From: Acidimicrobiia bacterium
Lineage (GTDB): Bacteria > Actinomycetota > Acidimicrobiia > Acidimicrobiales > Poriferisodalaceae
Assembly: GCA_022822525.1 (NCBI GenBank)
Contig: JAJEBN010000099.1
Span: 62,001-126,000, forward strand
Length of the DNA: 64,000 nucleotides
Direction of reading: 5' to 3'
This document shows positions 27,846-40,053 of this stretch, piece after piece. Position numbers and translations under genes: made by a program. The first letter of the stretch is position 1, and each line of letters starts with the position of its first letter. The notes beneath the pieces are model-generated. The model was not told the DNA's origin. It worked only from the letters and a program-made list of their open reading frames with translations, and did no database searches.

Positions 27846-29426
27846 TCAGGCCTCCTGGGCGTCGCGCACTGCTGGCGCTGGGGTGCCGCTGGCGGGACTC
27901 TTGGGGTGCGACCTGCGATCCGTGCCCCCGACAACAGCCATGAGCGGTGCAGGCCTCGCCGCCTGGGCGGACCGGCCCTCACGGGGGGAATGGTGGCGTG
28001 AGCGCGGGCGCCCGATGGCGACGCCGCTCGGCCGCTGCGAGCTGAAGAGGCCAGCTTCGTCGAGCAGTATGCGGTCCTCGTACTCGTCGAACCAGAGGGC
28101 TTCGGGGTTCCGGCCGACGATCGTCACCTTGCCGCGGTCGGGCGCGTGGGCCGGGTTGCGCAGCACCTTGAAGATCACGACACCGTTCTCGGCCCCTGGC
28201 AGCCCGGCGATCGGACCGTCGGTCACCGCCGACACCTCGGTCTTGCCCTTGTAGTGCACGATGGTCAGCCGCGCGTGCGACTCCACGCCCGAGAGGCCGC
28301 GTTGGGACTCATTGAGCAGCTGCCATGCCCGCTCGATCGGCACATTGAACGCCTTGTAGGCCACGATGTTGCGACCGCAGAAGAAGTAGTGGTTCTCGAC
28401 GCCGACGCCTTTGAGCGTGCGCTGCAGGATTCTCAGCGCCTCTGGGTCGTCGTTGACCCCGGCGATGATCGGCGTCTGGTTCTCGACGCTGATCCAGCCG
28501 CGTGACACCAACGCGTCGAGGGCTTGGCGCGTATTCGCCCGCCAACGCAGGAAGCCCTTGTCGTCGGTGATGTAGCGGCCGTCGGAATCCTTGACCAAGA
28601 ATTCGTCGGGGTGGTTGAAGTGAACCATGAACCGCATCGCGACGTCCGGATAGATCTCGTGAAAGCGATCGAGCATCGCAAAGAAGGCATCGTCGAAGCG
28701 GTCGGGGTAGAACGCCAACTCCTTGGTACCGACCCGGATGGCCTCCGTGCCCGCTTCTGCGAGGGCGGTGAACCACCCGGCGAGCTTGGAATTGGGCAGC
28801 ACCATCGGATCGCCGCCTGAGAGCAGGATCTCTCGCAGCTTCGGCCTGCCGGTTTCAGGGTGTGATCCGCCGTTGGCAGCGACTGCTTCGTTATGCGTCC
28901 GGATGTAGTCGGTGATCTCACCGACGTTCGCAAGGCCCTTCTTCTTGAGCGTGCCATCCGCCCGTTCAATTTCCTTGCGTCCGATGAGTTCCTCTCTATA
29001 ACAGAACCGGCAATGCGCTGAACATGTCGAAATGACATACAGCAAACCCATCTCGTACTTGTGCAGAAGTCCTTCGATCGGGCTGTAGTCCAATTGATTG
29101 GCGGGATCCGGATCTCCCTCCAAGTCTACAGTCTCATCCGGCGATGCCTTTACAAGTTTTTGTAGCGCAGGACTTGATGTCGCCATGTCAAAATAATGAC
29201 GAGTAATTTTGACCGGCATTCGCGTCTCAACATCGCGCTCAGTACCGCGTAACTCCTGCAAGTCTGTGAGCTCTTGCGAGGTATAAAAACTCTTGAATTC
29301 GTCAGGCGCAGATCCGCTCATGAACGGTTCAAGACCGTTGACGATCTGGCGGTCGTATCTGGGGTTTTCGACCGCATCAAGAACCAATTGTTCCCGTTCT
29401 GTTGGCTGGTATTTACTCTTCGCCAT
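27846..29426 (-). CDS. kamA: Lysine 2,3-aminomutase family radical SAM protein
   Basis: A radical SAM, PLP-dependent aminomutase that moves an amino group from C2 to C3 of lysine or a related amino acid. The protein has 526 residues with the cluster motif CSAHCRFC (C135, C139, C142), then ILLSGGDPM for SAM binding and GVNDDPEALR. A C-terminal tail of about 65 residues rich in R, P, S and A is extra to the family. ATG 29426 has a GAGATGAG stretch just upstream. The 5' third is much AT-richer than the rest and than the neighbours. No beta-lysine acetyltransferase is nearby, so an osmolyte role is unproven. Glutamate 2,3-aminomutase is a possible alternative. Confidence 0.85.
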   Translation of the reverse strand: MAKSKYQPTEREQLVLDAVENPRYDRQIVNGLEPFMSGSAPDEFKSFYTSQELTDLQELRGTERDVETRMPVKITRHYFDMATSSPALQKLVKASPDETVDLEGDPDPANQLDYSPIEGLLHKYEMGLLYVISTCSAHCRFCYREELIGRKEIERADGTLKKKGLANVGEITDYIRTHNEAVAANGGSHPETGRPKLREILLSGGDPMVLPNSKLAGWFTALAEAGTEAIRVGTKELAFYPDRFDDAFFAMLDRFHEIYPDVAMRFMVHFNHPDEFLVKDSDGRYITDDKGFLRWRANTRQALDALVSRGWISVENQTPIIAGVNDDPEALRILQRTLKGVGVENHYFFCGRNIVAYKAFNVPIERAWQLLNESQRGLSGVESHARLTIVHYKGKTEVSAVTDGPIAGLPGAENGVVIFKVLRNPAHAPDRGKVTIVGRNPEALWFDEYEDRILLDEAGLFSSQRPSGVAIGRPRSRHHSPREGRSAQAARPAPLMAVVGGTDRRSHPKSPASGTPAPAVRDAQEA

Positions 29427-29800
29427 CTCATCTCTCGCTTGCTTCAGGCAGGTTCGTATCCCACTCTCTGCAACCACCATAGGGAGACGCGGGCGCGAAT
29501 TGCAAGGGCGTTGCCGCGAAGCGCCGCGCACAACTGCGCGGTTCAGTGGCGACGCGCTCGCGCCGAAGCGCCCTCGATCGAGTGCCGACTACTCACAAAT
29601 CCACGCCTTTCGAGACCGAGGCGTCGCGGTTAGCGCAGGCGCTGGCAGCGACGCCTCATAGGCTCTGAACCCGTTATGGCGGGCCGTATCCCACCGGAGT
29701 CAACAGCACTGCTGGCAGCGGTTGTCAAGGCATATGACATACGTGGGATTTATCCCGACGAGTTGGGTCCCTCGACGACGCGAGCAATCGGATTTGCGTT
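28961..29800. other. AT-richer patch covering the 5' ends of kamA and the phosphomannomutase gene
   Basis: Base composition falls sharply here; my hand counts give 26 G+C of 60 at 29161-29220 and 28 of 60 at 29281-29340, against roughly two thirds elsewhere. The patch spans the first third of kamA, the 249-base divergent gap (no gene seen in 29427-29675) and the first codons of the next gene. It looks like a recombined or acquired segment or a relaxed promoter region. Confidence 0.5.
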
Positions 29801-31034
29801 CGCCGAATGGTCTGGTGCCGCGCGTGTTGTGCTCGGCCGTGACATGCGACCGAGTGGCATCGAGCTAGCGGATTCGTTCGCGGAAGGCGTCCAGATGGCG
29901 GGGGCCGACGTCATCGATCTCGGGCTCGCCTCGACGGATCTGCTCTACTTCGCCTCCGGTCGCCTGAACCTGCCGGGGGCGATGCTGACGGCCTCGCACA
30001 ACCCGGCGCACTACAACGGCATCAAGCTGTGCGGCCCGGGTGCTGCGCCCGTGGGTGCCGACAGCGGTCTCGCCGAGATTGCGCAGCGGGCAGCGGCCGG
30101 CAGCGCTGTGCACGATGCTCCCGGCCGGCGTACCCGACGCGACCTGCTTGACACCTTCGCAGACCACGTTCGCTCCTTTGTCGACGTCGACAACCTGGCG
30201 CCGCTGCGCGTCGTGGCCGATACGGCCAACGGCATGGGCGGTCTCGTCGTGCCGGCGGTCTTCGGGCCCTTGCCTTTCGAGGTCGAGCTGCTCTACGGCG
30301 AGCTCGACGGCACGTTTCCCAACCACCCCGCCGACCCCATCCGGCCCGAGAATCTCGTGGATCTGAGCGAGCGAGTGCTGGCCGTCGGCGCCGACGCGGG
30401 CCTCGCATTCGACGGCGACGCCGACCGGGTCTTTCTTGTCGACGAGCGAGGCCGTGCGGTGAGCGGATCGCTGCTCACCGCGTTGGTCGCCCAGGCCATG
30501 CTGCGTCGTGAGGGGCAGGGGCCGATCCTGCACAACCTGATCTGTTCCCGTGCCGTTCCCGAGGCCATTGCCGAAGCGGGCGGCCAGCCCGTACGGACTC
30601 GTGTGGGCCACAGCTACATCAAGGCCGAAATGGCCCGCACCGGTGCCGCGTTCGGCGGCGAGCACAGCGGTCACTACTACTTTGCCGACAACTACCGGGC
30701 GGACTCCGGTCTCATCGCAGCCCTCATCGTCCTCGAGACGCTGAGCACCGCCGCAATGCCCCTGTCCGAATTGCTGGCGCCGCTCGACCGCTACGCCTCA
30801 TCGGGCGAGATCAATGCCCGTGTCGAGGACGTCGAGGAGGTGCTCCGCCGTACTGCAGCGCACTTCGCCGAGCTGTCACAGGACTGGCTTGACGGGTTGA
30901 CCGTGGACGGGGGCGACTGGTGGTTCAATCTGCGGCCGTCCAACACTGAGCCCTTGCTGCGCTTGAATCTCGAGGCGCCGGACGCCGGCGCGGTGGCGCA
31001 GCGTGTGAGCGAGATCAGCACACTGCTGGCATGA
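29676..31034 (+). CDS. manB: Phosphomannomutase/phosphoglucomutase
   Basis: Interconverts mannose-6-phosphate and mannose-1-phosphate (or the glucose pair) for GDP-mannose synthesis. A 452-residue alpha-D-phosphohexomutase: KAYDIRGIYPDEL at the start, the phosphoserine loop TASHNP with S107, the metal loop DGDADR, and the sugar-binding GGEHSGHYYF. The C-terminal phosphate-binding loop reads RPSNTEPLLRLN. It is divergent from kamA and starts a plus-strand run with Trm112, sugar isomerase and ahcY, an order known in mycobacteria. The TAGGCT box 11 bases upstream could be its -10. Confidence 0.92.
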   Translation: MAGRIPPESTALLAAVVKAYDIRGIYPDELGPSTTRAIGFAFAEWSGAARVVLGRDMRPSGIELADSFAEGVQMAGADVIDLGLASTDLLYFASGRLNLPGAMLTASHNPAHYNGIKLCGPGAAPVGADSGLAEIAQRAAAGSAVHDAPGRRTRRDLLDTFADHVRSFVDVDNLAPLRVVADTANGMGGLVVPAVFGPLPFEVELLYGELDGTFPNHPADPIRPENLVDLSERVLAVGADAGLAFDGDADRVFLVDERGRAVSGSLLTALVAQAMLRREGQGPILHNLICSRAVPEAIAEAGGQPVRTRVGHSYIKAEMARTGAAFGGEHSGHYYFADNYRADSGLIAALIVLETLSTAAMPLSELLAPLDRYASSGEINARVEDVEEVLRRTAAHFAELSQDWLDGLTVDGGDWWFNLRPSNTEPLLRLNLEAPDAGAVAQRVSEISTLLA

Positions 31035-31089
31035 TCGGAGCCGCAGCCGCCCGCAGCGCGCGGCCGGGAGCGGGTCGCAGGAGGTGAAC

Positions 31090-31332
31090 GTGGGCCTTGA
31101 TCCGGTGCTGGCAGAGATCCTGGTGTGTCCAGCGGACAAGGGGCCGCTGTACTGCGTGGACGATGCCGACCTGCTGTACAACCCGCGCCTCGGCCGTGCC
31201 TACCGGATCGACGGCGGCATCCCCGTGCTGCTGGTCGAGGAAGCCGAAGAGGTGGATCCGACCGCAGCAGCGGCGTACGACGAGCGCATATCGAGCGGCG
31301 AGCTCAGCCCCACCTTCGATCCGGGCAAGTGA
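31090..31332 (+). CDS. Trm112 family protein
   Basis: An 80-residue small protein. It begins LDPVLAEILVCPADKGPL and carries YRIDGGIPVLL, the core of the Trm112/YcaR family, which in other organisms activates methyltransferases. Only one cysteine of the usual zinc pair is in the first motif, with a second at YC. GTG 31090 is chosen because GGAGGT ends five bases before it; GTG 31084 would overlap that site. It lies between manB and the sugar-phosphate isomerase, a conserved actinobacterial position. Confidence 0.75.
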   Translation: MGLDPVLAEILVCPADKGPLYCVDDADLLYNPRLGRAYRIDGGIPVLLVEEAEEVDPTAAAAYDERISSGELSPTFDPGK

Positions 31333-31341
31333 CCGACGCCG

Positions 31342-32370
31342 ATGACTGACTCGATGGGCATGGCCGCCGCGGTCGACTCGCTTGCCGAACAGCTCGAAGC
31401 AGCGCTCGCTTCCGCTGCGGCAGTGCCCGGGCCGACCCTGAGCGAGCCGATCACCAGCGTTGTCGCACTGGGCATGGGTGGATCGGGTGTCGCCGGCGAC
31501 ATCGTCGCTGCGCTGGCGTCGCCGCAGATGGCGGTGCCGGTGACGGTCGCCAAGGGCTACGAGTGCCCGGCGTTCGTCGGCCCGTCGACGCTGGCGATTG
31601 CGGTGTCCTTCAGCGGCAACACCGAGGAGACGCTGGAGGCGGTGACTGCCGCCCACGACGCCGGCGCGTCGATCATCGCCGTCACTTCGGGCGGGCGTCT
31701 GGGCGAGCTGGCCCGCCGGTGGGATGTCCCGCTGTACGAGGTCGACGGCACCATCCCGATGCCGAGGGCCGCGGTGGGGGCCATCTCTGTGGCTCCCCTG
31801 GTCGCGCTCGAACGGGCCGGTCTGCTGGCCGGAGTCGCCGACTGGATCGCAGCAGCAGTTGCACAGCTGCGGCTGCGCCGTGAGAACGAGCCCGGCAGCA
31901 ATCTCGAACCGCTGGTGCGGGCCGTCGGCGCCGGCGAGATGGTTCCGGTCTTCTACGGCGGGGGAGCACTCGGCATGGTCGCGGCGGGTCGTGCCAAGGC
32001 GCAGGTCAACGAGAACGTCAAGATCCCCGCGTACGCCAGCGCGATGCCCGAACTCTGCCACAACGAACTGGCCGGCTGGGATCTCGCCGGCTCGCCCGAC
32101 GGCGGCTCGCCGCTCGCCGTCATCGCGCTGCGCCACGATTTCGAGCATCCGCAGATTGAGCGTCGCTATGACTTCATGCGGGGCGTCCTCGCAGGCGGAG
32201 AGGTAGGCGTGCCTTTCTGCGAGCTGCGCGCTGGCGGCGACGTCCCCATGGCCCAGCTGTTCGATCTCATCTACCAGGTCGACCTGCTGAGCCTGCGCTT
32301 CGCCGCGGCCGCCCAGCGCGACCCCGGCCCGATCCCGCTGCTCGAAGAACTGAAGGCATTCCTTGCCTGA
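31342..32370 (+). CDS. Bifunctional phosphoglucose/phosphomannose isomerase-like protein
   Basis: A 342-residue SIS-domain protein. Two sugar-isomerase subdomains are visible: VVALGMGGSGVAGDIV near residue 40, AVSFSGNTEETLEAV near 91, and NHNE-type PELCHNELAGW near 235. Family members interconvert glucose-6-phosphate, fructose-6-phosphate and mannose-6-phosphate, feeding manB. ATG 31342 begins 9 bases after the Trm112 stop, so the two are probably co-transcribed with manB. In mycobacteria the equivalent gene is called manA-like, but activity varies in the family. Confidence 0.85.
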   Translation: MTDSMGMAAAVDSLAEQLEAALASAAAVPGPTLSEPITSVVALGMGGSGVAGDIVAALASPQMAVPVTVAKGYECPAFVGPSTLAIAVSFSGNTEETLEAVTAAHDAGASIIAVTSGGRLGELARRWDVPLYEVDGTIPMPRAAVGAISVAPLVALERAGLLAGVADWIAAAVAQLRLRRENEPGSNLEPLVRAVGAGEMVPVFYGGGALGMVAAGRAKAQVNENVKIPAYASAMPELCHNELAGWDLAGSPDGGSPLAVIALRHDFEHPQIERRYDFMRGVLAGGEVGVPFCELRAGGDVPMAQLFDLIYQVDLLSLRFAAAAQRDPGPIPLLEELKAFLA

Positions 32371-32409
32371 CACGGCAGGCTGTCGGCCGAACGCAAGCGA
32401 GGTGATCCC

Positions 32410-33876
32410 ATGACTTCCCCGTCGCGCCTGATCGATGATTTCGAAGTCGCTGATCTCAGCGCGGCGCCGTCAGGTCGGCGCCAGATCGAGCTGGCAGAGA
32501 CCGAGATGCCCGGCCTGATGGCGCTGCGTGCCCAGCACTTCGATGCGCAGCCGTTGCGGGGCGCACGCATCACCGGCTCGCTCCACATGACAGTGCAGAC
32601 GGCGGTGCTCATCGAGACCTTGGTCGATCTGGGCGCGCAAGTGAGATGGGCGTCGTGCAACATCTTCTCCACCCAGGACGAAGCCGCAGCCGCCGTGGTG
32701 GTCGGGCGCGACGGTACGCCTGCTGAGCCACGGGGCGTGCCGGTCTTCGCGTGGAAGGGCGAGACGCTCGGTGAGTACTGGCGCTGCAACTACCGGGCAC
32801 TGCGCTGGCCTGAGGGCCCCGGACCGACATTGATCGTCGATGACGGCGGCGACGCCACCTTGATGGTGCACCTCGGCGCGCGCTACGAGGCCCTCGGCGC
32901 CGTGGAAGAGCTGCCGGCCGAGGGCCCTGATGCCGCCTCGCCCGACGAGTTGGCCGTGCACGAGCTGCTGGCGGAGCTGCAGCAGACCGAGCCCGGCCTG
33001 TGGACCGAGATTGCCGAAGGAATCCGTGGAGTCTCCGAGGAGACCACCACCGGCGTGAACCGGCTCTACGACATGGCCAGCCGGGGGGAGCTGACGTTTC
33101 CGGCGTACAGCGTGAACGACTCGGTCACCAAGTCCAAGTTCGACAATCTCTACGGCTGCCGGCACTCGCTCATCGACGGCATCAACCGGGCCACCGACGT
33201 GATGCTCGGCGGCAAGGTGGCGTTCGTCGCCGGCTACGGCGACGTGGGCAAGGGCTGCGCGCAGGCGCTGCGCGGCCAGGGATGCCGAGTGATCGTCTCG
33301 GAGATCGACCCGATCAATGCCCTGCAGGCAGCCATGGAGGGCTTCGAAGTCGACCGGCTCACCAACGTGCTTGACATCGCCGACATCTACGTCACCGCGA
33401 CGGGAAATCGCGACATCATCTCGGCCGAGCACATGTCGGCAATGAAGCATCAGGCGATCGTCGCCAACATCGGGCACTTCGACAACGAGATCGACATGGC
33501 GGGCCTGATGGCCATGTCGGACGTGCAGCGCAACGAGATCAAGCCCCAGGTGGACGAGTTCGTCTTTCCCAGCGGCAACTCGGTGATCGTGCTGGCCGAG
33601 GGGCGGCTGGTGAACCTGGGCTGCGCTACCGGTCACCCCAGCTTCGTGATGTCGATGAGCTTCACCAACCAGGTGCTCGCTCAGCTCGAACTGCACGCGC
33701 ACGCCGAAGAGCTGCCCGCCGATGTTCACGTGCTGCCCAAGCGGCTCGACGAGGAGGTCGCCCGCCTGCACCTCGACAAGCTCGGCGCCAGGCTCACTCG
33801 CCTCACGCCGTCGCAGGCCGACTATCTGGGCTTGGACGCCGACGGCCCCTACAAGGCAGACCGCTACCGCTACTAG
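32410..33876 (+). CDS. ahcY: Adenosylhomocysteinase
   Basis: Hydrolyses S-adenosylhomocysteine to adenosine and homocysteine with bound NAD and so relieves product inhibition of methyltransferases. The 488-residue protein shows [17 protein letters not shown], the [12 protein letters not shown] substrate-binding segment, the NAD motif [10 protein letters not shown] and the C-terminal KADRYRY that reaches into the neighbouring subunit. The 40-residue insert typical of the long form is present in the region 100-140. ATG 32410 has GAGGTGAT upstream. I saw no SAH riboswitch in the 39-base gap. Confidence 0.96.
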   Translation: MTSPSRLIDDFEVADLSAAPSGRRQIELAETEMPGLMALRAQHFDAQPLRGARITGSLHMTVQTAVLIETLVDLGAQVRWASCNIFSTQDEAAAAVVVGRDGTPAEPRGVPVFAWKGETLGEYWRCNYRALRWPEGPGPTLIVDDGGDATLMVHLGARYEALGAVEELPAEGPDAASPDELAVHELLAELQQTEPGLWTEIAEGIRGVSEETTTGVNRLYDMASRGELTFPAYSVNDSVTKSKFDNLYGCRHSLIDGINRATDVMLGGKVAFVAGYGDVGKGCAQALRGQGCRVIVSEIDPINALQAAMEGFEVDRLTNVLDIADIYVTATGNRDIISAEHMSAMKHQAIVANIGHFDNEIDMAGLMAMSDVQRNEIKPQVDEFVFPSGNSVIVLAEGRLVNLGCATGHPSFVMSMSFTNQVLAQLELHAHAEELPADVHVLPKRLDEEVARLHLDKLGARLTRLTPSQADYLGLDADGPYKADRYRY

Positions 33877-33913
33877 CCGAAGAAACCGCTTCGCCGGTCC
33901 GCAGCGCCGCATC

Positions 33914-33919
33914 TATGGT
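33914..33919 (+). promoter_or_regulatory. Probable leaderless promoter -10 box (TATGGT) of the comF-like gene
   Basis: TATGGT is followed by six bases and then GTG 33926; there is no Shine-Dalgarno sequence. Confidence 0.5.
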
Positions 33920-33925
33920 CGCCCC

Positions 33926-34537
33926 GTGCTGTTCGAGGTGCGCTGCGCCGGTTGCGGGCTGTTGGGATGGTGCCCCTGTGCTGCGTGCGTGGAAGCGCTC
34001 GAGGCGCCCGAGCCGGCATCGGTGCCCGGTGCTGACTCGGTCGCTGTGCTGTTCTCCCATTCTGGGGTCGGGCGTGAGTTCATTCATGCGCTCAAGTACC
34101 GCGGCGAGAGGGCGATCGCCGTGTGGCTGGGGGACTCGCTCGCGCTCACCCACCTGGTCGCGACCGCGGCGGGGTCGGTCGACACCGTCACGTGGGCACC
34201 GACGACAGCGGCTCATCGACGAGCTCGCGGATTCGACCAGGCCGAGACGCTGGCACGAGCTGCCGCCAGGGCGTTGCGGGTACGTCCCGCGAGGCTGCTG
34301 CGGCGGATCGGATCAGGGGCGCAGTCAGGCTCCGGACGCTCAGCGAGGTTGGCGGGGCCCCGTTTCGCGGGACGTGCGAGTGCTGCAGGCCGCCGGGTAT
34401 TGCTCGTCGACGACGTGCTCACGACCGGGGCCACCCTGCGGGCGGCGGCCGCGGCGTTGGAGGGTGCCGGTGCCGCTGCGGTGCATGTGGCAGCGTGTGC
34501 ACGACGGGGTCGTGACCCCGTCTTCACGGGTGCCTAA
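33926..34537 (+). CDS. ComF family phosphoribosyltransferase-like protein
   Basis: A 203-residue protein. The N-terminus has a four-cysteine zinc-finger-like segment (CAGCGLLGWCPCAAC), followed by FIHALKYRGE, HRRARGFDQAETLAR and the phosphoribosyl-pyrophosphate loop VLLVDDVLTTGATLR. ComFC is needed for DNA uptake in naturally competent bacteria, but homologues occur widely without competence. No other competence gene is in the window. GTG 33926 is preferred over an upstream frame that runs into ahcY, because the zinc finger and the -10 box fit it. Confidence 0.82.
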   Translation: MLFEVRCAGCGLLGWCPCAACVEALEAPEPASVPGADSVAVLFSHSGVGREFIHALKYRGERAIAVWLGDSLALTHLVATAAGSVDTVTWAPTTAAHRRARGFDQAETLARAAARALRVRPARLLRRIGSGAQSGSGRSARLAGPRFAGRASAAGRRVLLVDDVLTTGATLRAAAAALEGAGAAAVHVAACARRGRDPVFTGA

Positions 34538-34601
34538 CATGGCACTCCCTTTATCTTGAGCGCAGCCGACCAGCCGTCTGCTCGCTCAGAAAGCTGAGGC
34601 G

Positions 34602-35201
34602 ATGCAGATCACCATCACGGGTCGAAAAGTTCAGGTTCCCGACGATGTGCGGGCTGCGGTTGAGCGGAAGATCGGGGCCTTGGACCGGTTCGTAGGCGGG
34701 CTGGATCGAGCCGAAGTGGTGTTCCGCGAGGAGAAGAACCCCCGCATCACCGAGCGCGAGCAGGTAGAGGTCACTTTGCTCGGCCATGGCCATCGTGTGC
34801 GGGCTTCGGTTGCCGGAGTCGACCAGCACCAAGCGGTGGATCTTGCGGTCGGCAAGCTCGGCAAGCAGCTGCGCAAGCTCAAGACCCGCGTCGTGCGACG
34901 GCACCGTCCGAATCTCCAACGCGACGAGGTGCATCATCCACTGGCTCGCCTCGAGAACGACCTCGTGAACGGCGAAGCGGCGCCCGAGACAGCCGCCGGC
35001 CCTGATGACCCCGAATGGGTGCCGCGCATCGTGCGCCGCAAGACGTTCGACCTCGAGCTCATGGACCCCGCCGAGGCGGTGACCCGCATGCAACTGCTCG
35101 ATCACGACTTCTTCCTGTTTGTGAACGCCGACAGCGGCATGCCCAGCGTGGTGTACCTGCGCTCGGACGGAGACGCGGGCCTCATCGAGATCGACTCCTG
35201 A
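34602..35201 (+). CDS. hpf: Ribosome hibernation promoting factor, long form
   Basis: Binds idle 30S subunits and pairs 70S ribosomes into 100S dimers in slow growth. The 199-residue protein has the N-terminal HPF/RaiA fold (MQITITGRKVQVPDD to about residue 105) and a C-terminal dimerisation domain (about 135-195) with RRKTFDLELMDPAEAV and DHDFFLFVNADSG. ATG 34602 follows GCTGAGG. It lies directly upstream of secA, as in many actinobacteria and firmicutes. Confidence 0.93.
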   Translation: MQITITGRKVQVPDDVRAAVERKIGALDRFVGGLDRAEVVFREEKNPRITEREQVEVTLLGHGHRVRASVAGVDQHQAVDLAVGKLGKQLRKLKTRVVRRHRPNLQRDEVHHPLARLENDLVNGEAAPETAAGPDDPEWVPRIVRRKTFDLELMDPAEAVTRMQLLDHDFFLFVNADSGMPSVVYLRSDGDAGLIEIDS

Positions 35202-35247
35202 GAGCGTCGGCCGAGCAATTCTCGGCTTTGGTGTCGGGGGGCAGCGG

Positions 35248-35253
35248 TAGCCT
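35248..35253 (+). promoter_or_regulatory. Probable leaderless promoter -10 box (TAGCCT) of secA
   Basis: TAGCCT, then six bases, then the secA GTG at 35260. The same spacing as at ftsH and 24514. Confidence 0.55.
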
Positions 35254-35259
35254 GCGCTC

Positions 35260-38049
<2,790 letters not shown>

Positions 38050-38050
38050 G

Positions 38051-39190
38051 GTGAGCCGGACCTTGAACGACTACGCCGACGCGCTGGCAGAGCTGGATCG
38101 GCGTGTGAGCGAGGCGCATCACTACCTGGGCATCGAGGAGGCACGCGCCGCTGCGGCCACGCTCGAAACCGAGGCATCGGAGCCGTCGCTGTGGGATGAC
38201 CCCGACCGGGCGCGAGCGGTCACCACCCGGCTGTCGCGTGTGCGCGACGACATCGAGCGCTGGGACCGGGCCCGCGTCGAAGTGGACGATGCCACCGCAC
38301 TCGTGGAACTGGCCACAGAGGAGGACGACGTCGAGCTGCTGCCCGAGATCGGCGAGACCGTCGATGCGGCGGAACGCAGGCTGGCCGAGATCGAGCTCAT
38401 GGCGCTGTTCAGCGGCGAGCACGACGAGAACGATGCGGTCTGCGAGATCAACTCGGGCGCCGGAGGCACAGACGCATGCGATTGGGCCGAGATGCTGCTG
38501 CGGATGTACCAGCGCTGGGCCGAGCGAAACGACTTCGCCGTCGAGCTGACTGAGGCCACCGACGGAGGCGAGGCCGGCATCAGCTCCGCCACCTTCCTCG
38601 TCAAGGGGCGCCACGCGTTCGGCTTCCTCGCGGCAGAGCGGGGCGTACACCGGCTCGTGCGCATCTCGCCGTTCGATGCGCAGTCCCGGCGCCACACGGC
38701 GTTCGCCTCGCTGAAGGTGGTGCCGTTCTTCGACGAGGTGTCCGACGAGGTGCCCATCGACGAAGGCGATCTGCGGATTGACACCTATCGCTCCTCAGGT
38801 GCCGGCGGCCAGCACGTGAACGTCACCGACTCCGCAGTGCGCATCACCCACCTGCCCACGGGCATCGTGGTGGCGTGCCAGAACGAGCGCAGCCAGCATC
38901 AGAACAAGGACCGAGCGATGCAGATGCTGGCGGCCAAGCTGGCTGACCTGCAGCGGTCCGAACGGGAAGCCGAAGTCGCCGCGCTGGCGGGCGAGCAGCG
39001 CGACGTGGCCTGGGGCAGCCAGATCCGCTCCTATGTGCTCCATCCCTACCAGCAGGTCAAGGATCTGCGGACCGGCATGGAGATCGGCAACGTGGATGCC
39101 GTGCTCGACGGCGACCTCGACGGCTTGATGGAGGCATACCTGCGCTGGCAGCGCTCCCAGCAAGTCCCCGACAGCGCGGCCCACCGCTGA
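38051..39190 (+). CDS. prfB: Peptide chain release factor 2
   Basis: Recognises UGA and UAA and releases the finished chain. The 379-residue protein has the RF2 codon-recognition SPF in [12 protein letters not shown] and the catalytic GGQ at 252-254 in [13 protein letters not shown] 38051 starts one base after the secA TGA, so the two are probably coupled. The frame is continuous, and no programmed +1 frameshift site is present. RF2 competes at UGA with selenocysteine insertion, which matters for the gene at 48778-49857. Confidence 0.95.
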   Translation: MSRTLNDYADALAELDRRVSEAHHYLGIEEARAAAATLETEASEPSLWDDPDRARAVTTRLSRVRDDIERWDRARVEVDDATALVELATEEDDVELLPEIGETVDAAERRLAEIELMALFSGEHDENDAVCEINSGAGGTDACDWAEMLLRMYQRWAERNDFAVELTEATDGGEAGISSATFLVKGRHAFGFLAAERGVHRLVRISPFDAQSRRHTAFASLKVVPFFDEVSDEVPIDEGDLRIDTYRSSGAGGQHVNVTDSAVRITHLPTGIVVACQNERSQHQNKDRAMQMLAAKLADLQRSEREAEVAALAGEQRDVAWGSQIRSYVLHPYQQVKDLRTGMEIGNVDAVLDGDLDGLMEAYLRWQRSQQVPDSAAHR

Positions 39191-39291
39191 GCCAAGGGGT
39201 GACCGTGAATCGCGGCACCGCTGGCGTACCGTGGGAGGCGATTTGGTGATGTCGGCGCGGGACGCCCCGGCCGCACAACCCGAAGGCGCGC

Positions 39292-40053
39292 ATGATCCGC
39301 TTCGACAACGTCACGAAGATCTACAAGGGCGAGACGCGGGCAGTCAACGACGTGTCCCTGAATATCACCAAGGGCGAGTTCGTCTTCCTGGTGGGGCCGT
39401 CCGGTTCGGGCAAGTCCACGATGCTGCGTCTGATGACCTGCGAGGAGAAGGCCACCGCCGGCAACATCCATGTGGCCGGCAAGGACCTCTCCAAACTCAA
39501 CAGCTGGCGGGTGCCGTACCTGCGGCGCAACATCGGGTCGGTGTTCCAGGACTTCAAGCTGCTGCCCAACAAGACCGTGTACGAGAACGTCGCGTTCGCC
39601 CTCGAGGTGATCGGCCGCCCAGACGGTGTCATTCGCACCCAGGTGCCCGCCATCTTGGAATTGGTCGGGTTGGAGGACAAGCACCGGCGGTTTCCCGATG
39701 AGCTCTCCGGCGGCGAGCAGCAGCGTGTGAGCGTCGCTCGAGCCTTCGTGAACCGGCCCCTCATCCTGCTGGCCGACGAGCCCACCGGCAACCTCGACCC
39801 CGACACCTCCGAAGAGCTGACCTCGCTGCTGGATCGCATCAACCGCACCGGCACGACGGTGGTGATGGCCACACACGACCAGGCGATCGTGAATCGCATG
39901 CGGCGCCGTGTGGTCGCCCTGCGGCACGGCGAGCTCGTGCGGGACGAGCAGCGCGGCGGATACGGCGGCGAGTCAGAGCACGGGTCAGCACCCGACGACG
40001 CAGCGCCGAGCGACGATGCGTCGACCGAATTGCGGGACGCGCACGGCTCGTGA
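39292..40053 (+). CDS. ftsE: Cell division ATP-binding protein FtsE
   Basis: ATPase of the FtsEX complex, which couples the divisome to peptidoglycan hydrolases. The 253-residue ABC protein shows Walker [11 protein letters not shown]-loop [16 protein letters not shown] (an FtsE mark), signature [13 protein letters not shown] and [11 protein letters not shown]. The last 35 residues are an acidic, low-complexity tail beyond the usual end. It overlaps ftsX by four bases (GTGA). Confidence 0.95.
   Translation: MIRFDNVTKIYKGETRAVNDVSLNITKGEFVFLVGPSGSGKSTMLRLMTCEEKATAGNIHVAGKDLSKLNSWRVPYLRRNIGSVFQDFKLLPNKTVYENVAFALEVIGRPDGVIRTQVPAILELVGLEDKHRRFPDELSGGEQQRVSVARAFVNRPLILLADEPTGNLDPDTSEELTSLLDRINRTGTTVVMATHDQAIVNRMRRRVVALRHGELVRDEQRGGYGGESEHGSAPDDAAPSDDASTELRDAHGS

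Noticed and set aside
32371..32409. SAH riboswitch before ahcY
   Set aside because: Only 39 bases are available and none of the conserved pattern is visible; a normal Shine-Dalgarno site is present.
38051..39190. Programmed +1 frameshift in prfB
   Set aside because: The frame is continuous from GTG 38051, and no in-frame early UGA is present.
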